Shown here: one piece after another, positions 43,936 through 53,690 of the stretch
Layout: each line of letters starts with the position of its first letter
Numbering within the stretch: the stretch's first letter is position 1
Source: Nitratireductor alexandrii
GTDB taxonomy: Bacteria; Pseudomonadota; Alphaproteobacteria; Rhizobiales; Rhizobiaceae
Assembly: GCF_004000215.1 (NCBI RefSeq)
Contig: NZ_RBVY01000005.1
Coordinates: 248,001-312,000 of the forward strand
Direction of reading: 5' to 3'
DNA: 64,000 nucleotides
Program-made: the position numbers and the translations under genes
Notes under the pieces: generated by a model
The model's input: the letters and a program-made list of their open reading frames with translations, nothing else
What the model was told of the DNA's origin: nothing
Databases searched by the model: none

Positions 43936-45348
43936 TCAGTCGAGCGCGAAAATCTTGCCCGGATTGAGAATGTTCTGCGGATCGAGCGCCTTCTTGATGG
44001 CCCGCATCACGTCGACGCCGGTGCCCAGTTCCAGTTCCAGAAACTTCGCCTTGCCCTGGCCGATGCCGTGCTCGCCGGTGCAGGTGCCCTCCATCGCCAG
44101 CGCCCGTTCGTTGAGCCGGGCAACGAAGGCCTCCGCCTGCGCGATCTCGCGCGTGTCTTCGGGGTCCATCAGCACCAGCACGTGGAAATTGCCGTCGCCG
44201 ACATGGCCGACGATCGGCGCGACCAGGCCCATCGCCTCGATGTCGCGTTCCGTTTCGGCGATGCATTCGGCCAGCCGCGAGATCGGCACGCACACATCCG
44301 TCGACAGGCCGCGCGCGCCGGGCCTGAGCGGCAGCGAGGCCCAATAGGCGTCGTGGCGCGCCTTCCACAATTTGGTGCGTTCCTCGGCGACCTGGGTCCA
44401 GATGAACGGTCCGCCGCCGTGCTCGGCCGCGATCTCGCCAAAAAGCTGCGCCTGTTCGGCCACGCCGCTCTCGGTGCCGTGGAACTCGAGGAACAGGCAC
44501 GGGCTTTCGGGATAGTCGAGCTTCGAATAGGCGATCATCGCCTTCATCTGCAGCCGGTTGACCAGTTCGATGCGCGCGACCGGCACGCCCATCTGGATGG
44601 TGGCGATCACCGCCTCGCAGGCCGCCTCCACGCTCGGAAACGGGCACACCCCGCCCGACATCGCCTGGGGAATGCCCTGCAGCCTGAGCGTCAGCGAGGT
44701 GATGATGCCGAGCGTGCCTTCCGCGCCGATGAAAAGCCGCGTCAGATCGTAGCCGGCCGAGGATTTCTTGGCCCGCTTGGCGGTCGTCACCGTCTGCCCG
44801 TCGGCCGTCACCGCCGTCAGCGCCAGCACATTGTCGCGCATCGTGCCGTAGCGCACCGCGTTGGTGCCCGACGCGCGCGTCGAGGCCATGCCGCCGAGGC
44901 TGGCATTGGCGCCCGGATCGATCGGGAAAAACAGCCCCGTGTCGCGCAGATAGGTGTTGAGCGCCTCGCGCGTCACGCCCGGCTCGATCGTGCAGTCGAG
45001 ATCCTCGGCATTGACCGACACGATCTTGTCCATGCCCATCAGGTCGAGCGAGATGCCGCCGCCCGGCGCGTTGACATGACCCTCCAGCGACGTGCCGGTG
45101 CCGAACGGGATCACCGGCACGCGATACGTCGCGCAAAGGCGCACCACCTCCTGCACCTCCGGCGTCGAGTGTACGAACACCACCCCGTCCGGCAATTGCG
45201 CGGGAATATAGGTGGTGGTGTGGGCATGCTGCTCGCGGATCGCCTGGCCGGTCTGAAACCGCTCGCCGAAGCGCTGCTTGAGGACGCCGAGCACGGCCTG
45301 GATGCCGTCTTCGTTGCGTTCGACGCGGACAAGATCGGCAAGCGCCAT
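43936..45348 (-). CDS. FAD-linked oxidase (D-lactate dehydrogenase/GlcD type)
   Basis: A 470-residue flavoprotein. The FAD-binding PCMH domain has VPVIPFGTGTSLEGHVNAPGGGISLDLMGMDKIV, PIDPGANASLGGMASTRASGTNAVRYGTMRDNV and FIGAEGTLGIITSLTLRL. The C-terminal oxidase domain has IVGHVGDGNFHVLVL and GEHGIGQGKAKFL, whose histidines are catalytic or metal-binding in this family. It most resembles D-lactate or D-2-hydroxy acid dehydrogenases (LDHD-like). It is a single gene with short spacing to the AsmA gene downstream (about 95-125 bases). Confidence 0.9.
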   Translation of the reverse strand: MALADLVRVERNEDGIQAVLGVLKQRFGERFQTGQAIREQHAHTTTYIPAQLPDGVVFVHSTPEVQEVVRLCATYRVPVIPFGTGTSLEGHVNAPGGGISLDLMGMDKIVSVNAEDLDCTIEPGVTREALNTYLRDTGLFFPIDPGANASLGGMASTRASGTNAVRYGTMRDNVLALTAVTADGQTVTTAKRAKKSSAGYDLTRLFIGAEGTLGIITSLTLRLQGIPQAMSGGVCPFPSVEAACEAVIATIQMGVPVARIELVNRLQMKAMIAYSKLDYPESPCLFLEFHGTESGVAEQAQLFGEIAAEHGGGPFIWTQVAEERTKLWKARHDAYWASLPLRPGARGLSTDVCVPISRLAECIAETERDIEAMGLVAPIVGHVGDGNFHVLVLMDPEDTREIAQAEAFVARLNERALAMEGTCTGEHGIGQGKAKFLELELGTGVDVMRAIKKALDPQNILNPGKIFALD

Positions 45349-45480
45349 GTGTTCCTCCCGTGCATTGTGCCGCGCAGGCCTTGAGAAGGCGTCCCGGTTC
45401 TGATGAGTATCGGGACCGGGCCGGCGGGCGTCCGCGCCTTTATCGGCCGCGCCGGAGAGTTCATCAAGCGGGGAAATTCA

Positions 45481-45966
45481 ATGACCATCAACGCACCGCT
45501 CCTGTCGCGCATCATGGAGATCGAAAAGGACTGGATCGACTATAACGGCCACCTCAACATGGCCTATTACAATGTGCTGTTCGATCGCTGTTCCGACGAG
45601 GCGTTCGAATTGATGGGCATGGGTCCCGACTATGCCAGCGCGCGCAGGCTGACGATCTACACCGCCGAAGTCCATGTCTGTTACGTCCGCGAACTGCATC
45701 TGGGCGATCGTGTCCGCGTCTCCTTCAATCTCATCGACCATGACGACAAGCGCCTGCGCGCCTACCAGGAGATCCATCATCTCGACGGCTGGCTGGCCGC
45801 GACGTCGGAAACGCTGTCCCTGCATATCGACATGGCCGGGCCGCGGGTCGCCGCCTTTCCCGACGACATAAGGCAAAGGGTTGAGGCGGTGCGCGCCGCC
45901 CACCGGGCCTTGCCGATGCCCGAACGCGCCGGCCGCTCGATCGCGATCCGGCGCAAATCCAACTAG
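45481..45966 (+). CDS. Hotdog-fold acyl-CoA thioesterase
   Basis: A 161-residue 4HBT-type thioesterase. The active-site loop EKDWIDYNGHLNMAYYNVLFDRCSDEAF carries the catalytic Asp; TAEVHVCYVRELHLGDRVRVSFNLIDHDDKRLRAYQEIHH follows. Related proteins are the betainyl-CoA thioesterases of carnitine breakdown, but no carnitine genes are nearby, so the substrate is open. I prefer ATG 45481, with GGGGAA upstream; a frame from 45403 adds 26 unlikely residues. The ClC gene starts nine bases after its stop. Confidence 0.87.
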   Translation: MTINAPLLSRIMEIEKDWIDYNGHLNMAYYNVLFDRCSDEAFELMGMGPDYASARRLTIYTAEVHVCYVRELHLGDRVRVSFNLIDHDDKRLRAYQEIHHLDGWLAATSETLSLHIDMAGPRVAAFPDDIRQRVEAVRAAHRALPMPERAGRSIAIRRKSN

Positions 45967-45974
45967 GCTGGGCG

Positions 45975-47606
45975 ATGAATCTCTTCGCCAAGCGCGCGAT
46001 CGTCGCGCTCAGGGGCTGGGTCGGCCCGAACTGGCGCGATTTCCGCAAGGAACGCCAGCCGCTGGTCTTGTGCCTGGCGCTGGCGATCGGCCTTGGCGCC
46101 GGCATTGCCGCGATCATCTTCCGCGAACTGATCGGCATCGCGCAATGGTTCTGGCTCGGCAGCCGCTCCGAACAGACCCTGACGGCCGCCGCCGGCATGC
46201 CGTGGTGGGTGATCGTCGCCGGCCCGGTCGTCGGCGGCCTCGTCGTGGGCCTCCTGCTGCAGCGCATTTCCGTGCGCCGCGCCGGCGGCGTCGCCGACGT
46301 CATCGAGGCGCGCGCCTTTACCGGACGCAAGCTCGGCATGGCCGACGGGTTGTGGTCGGCGCTGGTCTCGGCCATCTCGGTCGGCAGCGGCGCCAGCGCC
46401 GGACGCGAGGGGCCGATCGTGCATCTCGGCGCAACGCTCGGCGGGGTGATCGCGCGCCGCGCCGCGCTGCCGGAATGGTGCCGTCGCACCCTGCTTTCGG
46501 CGGGCGTGGCAAGCGCGGTCGCCGCCTCCTTCAACGCCCCGTTCGCCGGCGTGCTGTTCGCCCACGAGGTGGTTTTGGGCCATTATGCGCTGCGCTCCTT
46601 CGTGCCGATCATGATCGCCTCGACCGCCGGCAGCGTCCTGTCCAGGCTGTGGTTCGGGCCCGACGCCTCCTTTTCCGTGCCGGCCTACGCGGTCGCTTCC
46701 TATTGGGAATTTCCCGCCTTCGTGCTTCTCGGCCTGGTCTCGGCCGTGGTCGCGATCCTGTTCCAGTTCGCGCTGTTCATCGCCGATTTCGCCGCCCGCC
46801 GCGTGGATATTCCGCTCTGGACCCGGCCGGTGGCCGGCGGTGTGCTGGTCGGGGCGGTCGGCGTCTTTTTTCCGCATATTCTGGGTGTCGGTTACGAGCT
46901 CACCGACCTGGCCCTGTCGGAGCAACTGCCGCTGGCGCTCGTCTTGTCGCTGATCGTGCTGAAGACGGTGGCGACGGCAATCTCGCTTGCGGCGCGCTTC
47001 GGCGGCGGCGTGTTCGCGCCGGCGATGGTGGTCGGCGCGCTCACCGGCAGCGCCTTCGGCATGATCGCCTCCGGTCTTTTCCCCGACATGGCCTCCAGCG
47101 GCGGCCTCTACGCCATGCTCGGCATGGGCGCGGTCGCCGGCGCCGTGTTCGGCGCGCCGATCTCCACGGCGATGATCGTGTTCGAACTGACCGGCGGCTA
47201 CGCGCTCGCCATCGCGCTGTTGCTGACGGTGGCCGTGGCTCAGGGCGTCATTCAGGCCGTGCACGGTCATTCCTGGTTCCAGTGGCAGTTGCGCCTGCGC
47301 GGCCTCGACGTGCGCGAGGGCCCGCACAAGCCGCTCGGCGCCTCGGTGCGGGTGATGGATTTCATGGAGCCGGTCGCCGCTGGCGGCGAGCCCCTCGCCT
47401 ATGACCCCGAACGCGGCGGCACGGCGCTCAAACCGACCGACACGCTCGATGCGGCACTGCGCGCCCTCGACACTGGCGGCCATGAACGCCTGCCGGTCGT
47501 CGACCCTGCCGACTCCACCCGCATCATCGCCTGGGTCAGCCTGGTGGCGGCACTGCGCCACTTCAACCAGGCCCTCGTCCAGACCTCGGTCGAGGAGCAT
47601 CGTTGA
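45975..47606 (+). CDS. ClC-family chloride channel/transporter
   Basis: A 543-residue ClC protein. The ion-pathway motifs are GSGASAGREGPIVHLGATLG (with the gating glutamate of GREGP), FNAPFAGVLFAHEV, RFGGGVFAPAMVVGAL and GMGAVAGAVFGAPISTAMIVFELTG. About a dozen helices are followed by a cytoplasmic tail with a CBS-like segment (VRVMDFMEP ... TDTLDAALRALDTGGHERLPVVD). The gating glutamate fits either an exchanger or a channel. It is probably co-transcribed with the thioesterase gene, an unexplained pairing. Confidence 0.93.
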   Translation: MNLFAKRAIVALRGWVGPNWRDFRKERQPLVLCLALAIGLGAGIAAIIFRELIGIAQWFWLGSRSEQTLTAAAGMPWWVIVAGPVVGGLVVGLLLQRISVRRAGGVADVIEARAFTGRKLGMADGLWSALVSAISVGSGASAGREGPIVHLGATLGGVIARRAALPEWCRRTLLSAGVASAVAASFNAPFAGVLFAHEVVLGHYALRSFVPIMIASTAGSVLSRLWFGPDASFSVPAYAVASYWEFPAFVLLGLVSAVVAILFQFALFIADFAARRVDIPLWTRPVAGGVLVGAVGVFFPHILGVGYELTDLALSEQLPLALVLSLIVLKTVATAISLAARFGGGVFAPAMVVGALTGSAFGMIASGLFPDMASSGGLYAMLGMGAVAGAVFGAPISTAMIVFELTGGYALAIALLLTVAVAQGVIQAVHGHSWFQWQLRLRGLDVREGPHKPLGASVRVMDFMEPVAAGGEPLAYDPERGGTALKPTDTLDAALRALDTGGHERLPVVDPADSTRIIAWVSLVAALRHFNQALVQTSVEEHR

Positions 47607-47649
47607 TGCGCGCAGGAACCGTCCCGGCCGGCGCAACACATTGTTAACC

Positions 47650-47664
47650 TTAACGAAACGTTAA
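47650..47664. promoter_or_regulatory. CtrA-like box (TTAA-N7-TTAA)
   Basis: TTAA at 47650 and 47661 with exactly seven bases between them match the CtrA full-site consensus. It lies about 105 bases before the small ORF at 47770, and an additional TTAA just upstream is spaced differently. CtrA control is a guess. Confidence 0.4.
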
Positions 47665-47769
47665 TGTGGACAGCCGAAGCCCGGCCTTGAACGCATAGGC
47701 CGACTCGCAACAGATGGCTCGGGAAACGGGTGAGGCGACGGGCACTTACAACGATATCGAGGTGATGGC

Positions 47770-47967
47770 GTGACGACTGACGTCCAGGCGCTGGCGCAAA
47801 CGCTTGCCCGAGACCGGCGCTTTTCCGACTATGATTTTTGGCGGGCCAAGAACAATCTCGAAAACGCGATCCACGCCATCGCCGGACGCAACGAACCGAT
47901 CCCGATCGATTATCTGCGATGGCGCGCCGTGGTGCGCGAGGTTCGCCATCTCCGGCAGGAGGGGTGA
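47770..47967 (+). CDS. Small hypothetical protein
   Basis: A 65-residue protein with a GTG start, GAGG at 47759-47762 (7-base spacing) and regular helical character: DVQALAQTLARDRRFSDYDFWRAKNNLENAIHAIAGRNEPIPIDYLRWRAVVREVRHLRQEG. Codon usage looks like that of neighbouring genes. I recognise no family. It lies downstream of a CtrA-like box and could be its target. A 210-base gap without visible genes follows. Confidence 0.55.
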   Translation: MTTDVQALAQTLARDRRFSDYDFWRAKNNLENAIHAIAGRNEPIPIDYLRWRAVVREVRHLRQEG

Positions 47968-48177
47968 GCCCGACTGCTTATGCTGGTGCGGGTTTGCGGT
48001 GCGTCGGCCGTTCGACCGCAACGCAATAGCCCCAGCCCGGCCGGCAGTTTCCAAGCGCGCCGTCGGGAGCAGACATCGAGCCTGACCGGCCCGCCGTACG
48101 CATCCCCACGCCCCATCATCCGGCACACGCGGGTTTGTTCCCGGGCAAACACCGGTTAGACTGGCGCAAAATGGGGG

Positions 48178-49233
48178 GTGGGAGTGCTTTCTCGCGGGGA
48201 AGCAACACGCGCGAAAACCGTCGTCGTGCTGGCGGCGCTCGCCTTGGCAGCCTGTGCCGGGCCTGGCCGACGCGCCACGGACGGGCCACGGTTTTACGCC
48301 AATCCGGGCCGGCCCGCCCCGGCGCCGCAAATCGTCGGCTGGACCGACCATCTGGCCAAGATGGCGCTCAAGCTGTTTCCGCAAAAGGACACGCTGCCGC
48401 CCGACCATTGGCTGACGCCCGCGCAGGCCGAAGCACAATTCGAGAGCGCACGCGCGGCGCGGCTGGCGCTCACCTGGTTCGGGCACTCCACCTTCCTGAT
48501 CCGGATCGGCGGCCATGCCGTCCTCACCGATCCCGTGCTTGGCAATCGTGTCGGGCCCGGACATTTGCATCTGCATCGCCTGCCGCCTTTGCGCCCCGAC
48601 CCCGGTCTGATCCGGCGTCTCGACGCGATCGTCATCTCCCATGCCGACTACGACCATCTCGACATCGCCAGCCTGAAAAGGCTCGCCGGTCGTTTTCCCC
48701 ATGCGCGCGTTTTCGTCCCCGAGGGCACGGCGTTCCTGGTCCGGCGGGCGGGCTTTGCCCGTGTCGAAGAAATGCGCTGGTACGAGACGGCGCGGCTCGA
48801 CGGCCTGTCGATCACCGCCGTACCGGCCATTCACGGCGTGCGCCGCCCGCCTTTTGCCATCGACAGCATGCATTGGGCCGGTTTCGTGATCGGCGACAGG
48901 CAAAACAGGGTCTATTTCGCCGGCGATACCGCCAAGGATCAAGCGATCTTTTCAGACATGCGCCGGCGCCTGGGTCCCGTCGACGTGGCCTTGGTGCCGA
49001 CCGGCGCCTGGTCCCCGCACCGCTTCCAGCGTCCCTACCATGTCGATCCGGCCGAGGCCGCGGAACTGGCCAAGATGCTCGGCGCGCGGCTGGCCGTGGG
49101 CATGCATTGGGGCACATTCGCGCTTTCCGAGGATCCGCCGGCCGAGCAGAAACGGCGTTTTCTGGCCGCCGCGACGACCCAAACCCGCACGACCGTGTTC
49201 CGGATCGGCGAAACCCGCGTTCTGGCGCGGTAG
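48178..49233 (+). CDS. Metallo-beta-lactamase-fold lipoprotein (NAPE-PLD/UlaG-like)
   Basis: A 351-residue protein with a GTG start after GGGGG. A lipobox (LALAAC) near residue 25 makes it a likely lipoprotein. The MBL metal motif is ISHADYDHLD, preceded by TWFGHSTFLIRIGGHAVLTDPVLGNR and followed by VYFAGDTAKD and a final MHWGTFALSEDPPAE. This pattern matches the NAPE-hydrolysing phospholipase D-like subgroup, so a phosphodiesterase acting on lipids in the envelope is plausible. It lies 257 bases before the UvrD gene start. Confidence 0.87.
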   Translation: MGVLSRGEATRAKTVVVLAALALAACAGPGRRATDGPRFYANPGRPAPAPQIVGWTDHLAKMALKLFPQKDTLPPDHWLTPAQAEAQFESARAARLALTWFGHSTFLIRIGGHAVLTDPVLGNRVGPGHLHLHRLPPLRPDPGLIRRLDAIVISHADYDHLDIASLKRLAGRFPHARVFVPEGTAFLVRRAGFARVEEMRWYETARLDGLSITAVPAIHGVRRPPFAIDSMHWAGFVIGDRQNRVYFAGDTAKDQAIFSDMRRRLGPVDVALVPTGAWSPHRFQRPYHVDPAEAAELAKMLGARLAVGMHWGTFALSEDPPAEQKRRFLAAATTQTRTTVFRIGETRVLAR

Positions 49234-49490
49234 GCTTTGTCGCGGCGGGCAGGTCCGTCGCGAAAAAAGCCGCCGCGGGCCGGGCGGGACAGGCGCTCGT
49301 CTGCCGATTCGTTGGCCAGGAGGGGAAACCGGGAAAATCCGTCCTGTTCGCCGTACCGCCGCGCCCGGTTGACGCGGCCCGCAGCACGACGGAAACGGCC
49401 GATGGCGAAAAATGGTTCCGCTGACGGGCTTTGGCGGTGACAGGCGCCGCGCCGCTGGCCTTTCTGGCGCGAATCACTACATTCAAGGCA

Positions 49491-52097
49491 ATGTCCAGCC
49501 GCCCAGACGATTTGCCCATCCACCAAGGGGACGAGATGTCCGCGCCGCCCGCCGCCGGCGGCGGACTGGCCGCGCGCGCCATGGCCGCCCGCCATCCACG
49601 GGCGCCCGACTATCTCGCCGGCCTCAACCCCGAACAGCGGCGCGCGGTCGAGACCACCGAGGGCCCGGTGCTGGTGCTGGCCGGCGCCGGCACCGGCAAG
49701 ACACGGGTTTTGACCACCCGCATCGCCCATATCCTGGCGACCGGACGCGCCTGGCCGAGCCAGATTCTGGCCGTCACCTTCACCAACAAGGCCGCGCGCG
49801 AGATGAAGAGCCGTGTCGGGCTTCTGGTCGGCGAACAGGTCGAGGGCATGCCCTGGCTCGGCACCTTTCACTCGATCGGCGTCAAGCTCCTGCGCCGCCA
49901 TGCCGAACTCGCCGGGCTGAAACGCGACTTCACCATTCTCGACACCGACGACCAGATCCGGCTGCTCAAGCAGTTGATCCAGGCCGAGGGGCTCGACGAC
50001 AAGCGCTGGCCGCCGCGCCAGTTCGCCCAGATGATCGACGGCTGGAAGAACAAGGGCCTGTCGCCGGCCCAAATCCCCGAGGGCGATGCCCGCGCCTTCG
50101 CCAATGGCAAGGGCCGCGAACTCTACGCCGCCTATCAGGAGCGGCTGAAAACGCTGAACGCCTGCGATTTCGGCGATCTTTTGCTGCATCCGATCCGGCT
50201 TTTGCGCGAAAATCCCGATATTTTGCGCGAATATCAGCAGAAATTCCGCTATATTTTGGTGGACGAGTATCAAGATACCAACACCGCGCAATATATGTGG
50301 CTGCGCCTGCTGGCGCAGCGGCCGCAGGCGCAACGCTCCGCCGCGGCCCGGGCGCCGGCCGCGAGCGCGCCCGCGGACGAAGGCTCCGAGGTCGACCTGG
50401 GTTCGGCCGGTCAGGCCGACGGTGCAAGGGAAAATCGGCAGGTAAACATTTGCTGCGTCGGCGACGACGACCAGTCGATCTACGGCTGGCGCGGCGCCGA
50501 GGTCGACAACATTCTGCGCTTCGACAAGGACTTTCCCGGCGCCGCCGTGATCAGGCTGGAACGCAACTACCGCTCCACCGCCCATATCCTTGGCGCGGCC
50601 TCGCACCTGATCGCCCACAATGAGGGCCGGCTCGGCAAGACGCTGTTCACCGAGCAGCCCGACCCCGACGACGCCAGGGTGATGGTGCACGCCGCCTGGG
50701 ATTCGGAGGAGGAAGCGCGCGGCGTCGGCGAGGAGATCGAGGCGCTGCAGGCCAAGGGTCACGCCCTCAACGACATGGCGATCCTGGTGCGCGCCTCCTT
50801 CCAGATGCGCGAATTCGAGGACCGGTTCGTCACGCTCGGCCTCAATTACCGCGTCATCGGCGGCCCGCGCTTTTACGAGCGCGCCGAGATCCGCGACGCC
50901 ATGGCCTATTTCCGCGTCGTCGCCCAGGGTGCCGACGACCTCGCCTTCGAGCGCATCGTCAACGTGCCCAAGCGCGGCCTGGGCGAGGCCTCGGTGCGCC
51001 AGGTGCACGACACGGCGCGCGCGCTCGGCGTGCCGATGCTGGAGGCCGCCCGCCAGCTCGCCGAGAGCGACGAGATGAAGCCCAAGCCGCGCGCGGCGCT
51101 GCGCCAGGTGGCGGCCAATTTCGCCCGCTGGCAGGAGCTGTTGGACACCACCCCGCATACCGAGCTCGCCGAGACGATTTTGGAGGAATCCGGCTATACC
51201 GACATGTGGAAGAACGACCGTTCGGCCGACGCGCCCGGACGGCTGGAAAACCTCAAAGAGCTGATCCGCTCGATGGAGGACTATGAAAGCTTGCGCGGCT
51301 TCCTCGAACATGTCGCGCTGGTGATGGACACCGAGCAGGACGAAAATCTCGACGCCGTCTCCGTCATGACGCTGCATTCGGCCAAGGGGCTGGAATTCGA
51401 GACCGTGTTCCTGCCCGGCTGGGAGGAAGGGCTCTTTCCCCATCAGCGCGCGCTCGACGAGGGCGGCCGCTCCGGGCTGGAGGAAGAACGCCGCCTGGCC
51501 TATGTCGGGCTCACCCGGGCCAAGAAGAACCTGCATCTCTGGTTCACCTCAAACCGCCGCGTGCACGGGCTGTGGCAGTCGACCATCCCGTCGCGCTTTC
51601 TCGACGAACTGCCCGAGGCCCATGTCGAAGTCGCCGAGACCGGCCAGAACTACGGCGGCTACGCCTCCGGCGGCGGCCAGGGCAATTATGGCGGCCGGCG
51701 CAACCCCTATGGCGCCTCGCGCTTCGACGAGGCCGGCGGCTCGTTTTCCAACACCTACGCCACGCCGGGCTGGAAACGCGCCCAGCAAAACCGCACCGAG
51801 GCGACCGACCGCAACTGGGGCACGCGCTCCGGCCACGGCGTCGAACGCATCGGCTACGGCGAGACCGATTCGGGCTACGGCGCCGGGCGCGGCTCGGTCA
51901 AGGGCCGGGTGATCGACGGCGAACTGGTCGCCAAATCCGTCGCCGACCAGCCCTCGTCCTTTGCGGTCGGCGACCGCGTCTTCCACCTGAAATTCGGCAA
52001 CGGCAACGTCGCCTCGGTGGAGGGCAACAAACTCACCATCGATTTCGACAAGGCCGGCCAGAAACGCGTGCTCGACGGGTTCGTGGAAAGGGTGTGA
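49491..52097 (+). CDS. uvrD: UvrD/PcrA-type DNA helicase
   Basis: An 868-residue superfamily 1A helicase. Motif I is LAGAGTGKTRVLTTRIAHI (residue ~64), Ia AVTFTNKAAREM, II ILVDEYQDTN (~256), III GDDDQSIYGWRGA, IV IRLERNYRST, V VMTLHSAKGLEFETVFLPG and VI LAYVGLTRAKKNLHL. Between motifs II and III sits a low-complexity insert of about 40 residues (RAPAASAPADEGSEVD). The C-terminal tail (VGDRVFHLKFGNGNVASVEG) is the PcrA/UvrD tudor-like element. It works in nucleotide-excision and mismatch repair and in removing RecA or RNA polymerase. ATG 49491 has AAGG just upstream. Confidence 0.94.
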   Translation: MSSRPDDLPIHQGDEMSAPPAAGGGLAARAMAARHPRAPDYLAGLNPEQRRAVETTEGPVLVLAGAGTGKTRVLTTRIAHILATGRAWPSQILAVTFTNKAAREMKSRVGLLVGEQVEGMPWLGTFHSIGVKLLRRHAELAGLKRDFTILDTDDQIRLLKQLIQAEGLDDKRWPPRQFAQMIDGWKNKGLSPAQIPEGDARAFANGKGRELYAAYQERLKTLNACDFGDLLLHPIRLLRENPDILREYQQKFRYILVDEYQDTNTAQYMWLRLLAQRPQAQRSAAARAPAASAPADEGSEVDLGSAGQADGARENRQVNICCVGDDDQSIYGWRGAEVDNILRFDKDFPGAAVIRLERNYRSTAHILGAASHLIAHNEGRLGKTLFTEQPDPDDARVMVHAAWDSEEEARGVGEEIEALQAKGHALNDMAILVRASFQMREFEDRFVTLGLNYRVIGGPRFYERAEIRDAMAYFRVVAQGADDLAFERIVNVPKRGLGEASVRQVHDTARALGVPMLEAARQLAESDEMKPKPRAALRQVAANFARWQELLDTTPHTELAETILEESGYTDMWKNDRSADAPGRLENLKELIRSMEDYESLRGFLEHVALVMDTEQDENLDAVSVMTLHSAKGLEFETVFLPGWEEGLFPHQRALDEGGRSGLEEERRLAYVGLTRAKKNLHLWFTSNRRVHGLWQSTIPSRFLDELPEAHVEVAETGQNYGGYASGGGQGNYGGRRNPYGASRFDEAGGSFSNTYATPGWKRAQQNRTEATDRNWGTRSGHGVERIGYGETDSGYGAGRGSVKGRVIDGELVAKSVADQPSSFAVGDRVFHLKFGNGNVASVEGNKLTIDFDKAGQKRVLDGFVERV

Positions 52098-52106
52098 GGT
52101 GGAGGG

Positions 52107-52994
52107 GTGGGGGACGAACCATACAATACCTTGAACCATTTCAAGGCGGTGACGACCTACAGGCTCCTTGTAGCTCCTGCTGACGATAATTACTTTCTCG
52201 CTCGCTGGTGTAGAATTAATAGCCTACATGCCGAGTTTTTTTGGCAAGCACAGCAGGCAATCGAAAAATACATGAAGGCCGGGCTTGTTGTTAACGATGT
52301 CCCCGCACACGGGCTTAGTCATGACTTGTCAGCTGCTTTTGAACGATTCGAATTGAATTTCGGGGATCTAACACCTCGAAGTTTCAAGAAGCCACCCACA
52401 CTAAAGAACGAATTGTGGCGCCCGAAGACAACCGAGCTTTTTCTGAAAAAAATCGAGATGCAGGGTCACCCTGATAGTCGTTATCGATTGATATCTTGGT
52501 TCAAAGAGCCGAGCGATCTCTTCATGCTTGACCAGCTTGTTTTCTCGCTTCGGCGAATGACGGTCGGGATGCAATGGACGGTCGGCACGGATTGGAAAGT
52601 TCCTGCCAGTCAAAAACGATACGTTGGTAGACGGTTCGATGACATTCTGAGGAACTATCCACGATTTCAGCCGCGAGGCAGAATCAAGATACCTACTGGG
52701 CCAGCCAATGTTGCAGGCGACCGGATCGAAGACGCACTGTTCGCCTGGAATTTCTCCTATCGTCGGTCTCGTCACGACACAGACAGGAAAGCACCCGCTT
52801 CAGTCGCTTCATCGATGCCAGCCGCTTCTAACTCCGAAACCTACCTGATGTATCGTCGAATGGAGAACGCTTCACGGGCAACTACGCCTATTCTGCTGGA
52901 TGGCGTGCGATGGTTCATTGATCATTTCCATCTCGATAAGCGTACGAAGAAATCATTCGAACAGAAGCTGGCGGAGGCTGCTCAACGCTCCTAA
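52107..52994 (+). CDS. HEPN-domain-like protein of low GC content (probably acquired)
   Basis: A 295-residue protein. Its N-terminal third resembles the HEPN family: NYFLARWCRINSLHAEFFWQAQQAIEKYMKAGLVVND followed by SHDL. An R-x4-H pattern (RINSLH) is present, but whether it is the RNase-type motif is uncertain. The rest is unrecognised. Base composition falls to about 50 percent G+C against two thirds around it, pointing to horizontal transfer. The start is unclear: GTG at 52107, or GTG at 52149. No nucleotidyltransferase (MNT) partner is adjacent. An IS630 remnant follows 79 bases downstream. Confidence 0.65.
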   Translation: MGDEPYNTLNHFKAVTTYRLLVAPADDNYFLARWCRINSLHAEFFWQAQQAIEKYMKAGLVVNDVPAHGLSHDLSAAFERFELNFGDLTPRSFKKPPTLKNELWRPKTTELFLKKIEMQGHPDSRYRLISWFKEPSDLFMLDQLVFSLRRMTVGMQWTVGTDWKVPASQKRYVGRRFDDILRNYPRFQPRGRIKIPTGPANVAGDRIEDALFAWNFSYRRSRHDTDRKAPASVASSMPAASNSETYLMYRRMENASRATTPILLDGVRWFIDHFHLDKRTKKSFEQKLAEAAQRS

Positions 52995-53072
52995 AGCATG
53001 TCGCCCTTGACCTGCTTCAGGATTCCCAAGGTGACTCTGGCAAGATTCGTTGCGGTTTGAAGGAGAACCGCG

Positions 53073-53648
53073 ATGGGGAAACCGGCTCGCTGGAGCCGCG
53101 CCGGCAGGGGCAAAGCGCCGGGCCGGGGCAAACTGGCGCCTCACGCCGGCTTCGTGCGCTGTCGGATGGCGCAGGCCGGGTAACTGACGCTGGACGAACT
53201 CTGCGTCGAACTGAAGGCGCGCGGCTGCGTCGTGTCTCGATCGAGCATCGGTCGGCTGCCGCACCGCCTGGGCCTCAGCCACAAAAAACTCTGCGCGCCA
53301 GCGAGCAGCTGGGGCCTGAGGTGAAGGCGGCACGGGAGGCCTGGACGACAGGCCGAAAGCCGTTCATCGCCAAAGCCTTGGCCCGCCTCGTCTTCATCGA
53401 CGAAACCTCGACCAATACCAAGCTGAGCAAGCGCACCGGCTGGTCGCCAAAGGGAGAGCGCTACCTGGCGCATGTGCCCTTCGGGCGCTGGCGTACACAG
53501 ACCTTCGTCGCCAGCCTGCGCAGCCACGGCCTCGTCGCTCCCTGGATCGTCGAGGGTGCGATGAACGGCGAGATATTCGAACGCTACGTCAATACGCAAC
53601 TTGCGCCGGCGTTGAGCCGAGGCGACGTGGTCATCCTCGATAATGTCC
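53073..53648 (+). pseudogene. IS630-family transposase remnant
   Basis: The sequence begins with MGKP as in IS630 transposases, but the helix-turn-helix part is deleted: it jumps to GRGKLAPHAGFVR, then hits TAA at 53181 before LTLDELCVELKARGCVVSRSSIGRLPHRLGLSHKK. At an A6 run (53283-53288) the frame shifts by -1 to TLRASEQLGPEVKAAREAW. FIDETSTNTKLSKRTGWSPKGERY and GDVVILDN keep the first two DDE aspartates. The C-terminal glutamate region is missing and unrelated DNA follows. The A6 shift may be the family's programmed frameshift, but the deletion, stop and truncation make it a dead copy. Confidence 0.9.
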
Positions 53649-53690
53649 ATGTCCCGCTGTGTTCCGCGCAATTTGTGTGTATCAAACTGC

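Noticed and set aside
52107-52994. MNT-HEPN toxin-antitoxin module
   Set aside because: No small nucleotidyltransferase gene is adjacent on either side; only an orphan HEPN-like domain is seen.
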